A stretch of DNA of 37,404 nt from a virus, in IMG/VR virus record IMGVR_UViG_3300037166_000005, positions 1 through 37,404 of that record, one strand, 5' to 3'. Both the position numbers and the translations under genes were made by a program. Below, piece after piece: positions 37,267-37,404 of this stretch. Numbering within the stretch: the stretch's first letter is position 1; each line of letters starts with the position of its first letter. The notes beneath the pieces are model-generated. The model was not told the origin of the DNA and ran no database searches. It saw only the letters and a program-made list of their open reading frames with translations.

Positions 37267-37404
37267 GCCGACAGCCTCCACTCCTGCGCAAACACATCAT
37301 TGACAATGTAACGTCCGGCGTCGGGACAGTGATCACGCTTCTTGACAACTTGCTCAGTGCCATTCTCACTTTTCTTCTTATCCCATGCGTAGCTTTGAAA
37401 CTCA
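37263..37404 (-). CDS. terL: Terminase large subunit, C-terminal end (partial)
   Basis: The frame is open from the right edge to TGA at 37263-37265. It reads EFQSYAWDKKKSENGTEQ, then KKRDHCPDAGRYIVNDVFAQ, the typical end of a phage terminase nuclease domain in which Asp-His-x-x-Asp-Ala-x-Arg-Tyr is conserved. The protein packages DNA into the prohead with ATP. The stop overlaps the endonuclease start. Confidence 0.8.
   Translation of the reverse strand, partial: EFQSYAWDKKKSENGTEQVVKKRDHCPDAGRYIVNDVFAQEWRLSA

Noticed and set aside
36418-37404. Group I intron carrying the endonuclease in terL
   Set aside because: The terminase reading frame is complete before the endonuclease, and the downstream piece duplicates the same end rather than continuing it. 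No intron core elements were recognised.
1-37404. CRISPR arrays, tRNA or rRNA genes, insertion sequences
   Set aside because: No evenly spaced repeat-spacer pattern, cloverleaf, ribosomal sequence or transposase was recognised by eye; the repeats present are in-frame coding repeats or the 29-bp pair.

Overview
The window is the late structural block of a tailed bacteriophage with a contractile tail (myovirus morphology). All recognisable genes lie on the minus strand and read right to left. Most are separated by a few bases or overlap as ATGA, GTGA or TGATG, so the block looks like one long co-transcribed unit. The family set (DUF1073 portal, DUF2213 protease, DUF2184 capsid, DUF4054 connector, DUF3383 sheath, DUF3277 tube, Gp138-type spike, Pam3-type plug) is typical of small contractile-tailed phages of Gram-negative hosts. 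GC content looks moderate. The host cannot be fixed from this window. The soil-type exported proteins (signal-peptide fibre, secreted HNH-like protein) would fit a soil Gram-negative such as an acidobacterium or proteobacterium, but that is a weak inference.

Right to left in transcription order. The C-terminus of the large terminase (37263-37404) is followed by a GIY-YIG homing endonuclease and then by an orphan second terminase C-terminus (36418-36546). Small unknown genes follow, then the Mu gpF-like minor head protein (34017-34865), a cluster of small or exported proteins (31993-33978) and the very long portal protein (28982-31948). A set of modular head-region proteins comes next (23225-28982), including a cysteine-peptidase-like protein and a 975-residue multi-module protein. 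The head is completed by the prohead protease/scaffold fusion, cement protein and major capsid protein (19626-23212). A second GIY-YIG endonuclease and a small structured intergenic region separate the capsid gene from the neck region (12529-18506). Then come sheath, tube, the tail assembly chaperone pair with a -1 frameshift, the tape measure, Dit-like protein, plug, hub, spike, wedge proteins, and tail fibres running off the left edge.

The most unusual content is a set of shared cassettes. A short motif of the form RRxRLHRALDxVxD recurs in at least four phage proteins, with a related form in the protease/scaffold. Linkers ending in AKD, ARD or KGKD separate small modules (zinc ribbons, KOW-like barrels, TPR-like helices) in the portal C-terminus and in several other proteins. 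One reading is that these are virion-internal proteins directed to the prohead and cut by the DUF2213 protease; this is a hypothesis. Second, at two independent loci a conserved gene (terminase; DUF4054 connector) keeps an intact 3' end, is followed by inserted gene(s), and then by a divergent orphan copy of its own 3' end. At the connector locus an exact 29-bp direct repeat flanks the insert. This suggests mobile cassettes that bring a replacement 3' end for their target gene.

No tRNA, rRNA, CRISPR array, insertion sequence, integrase, replication gene or convincing lysis gene was seen.
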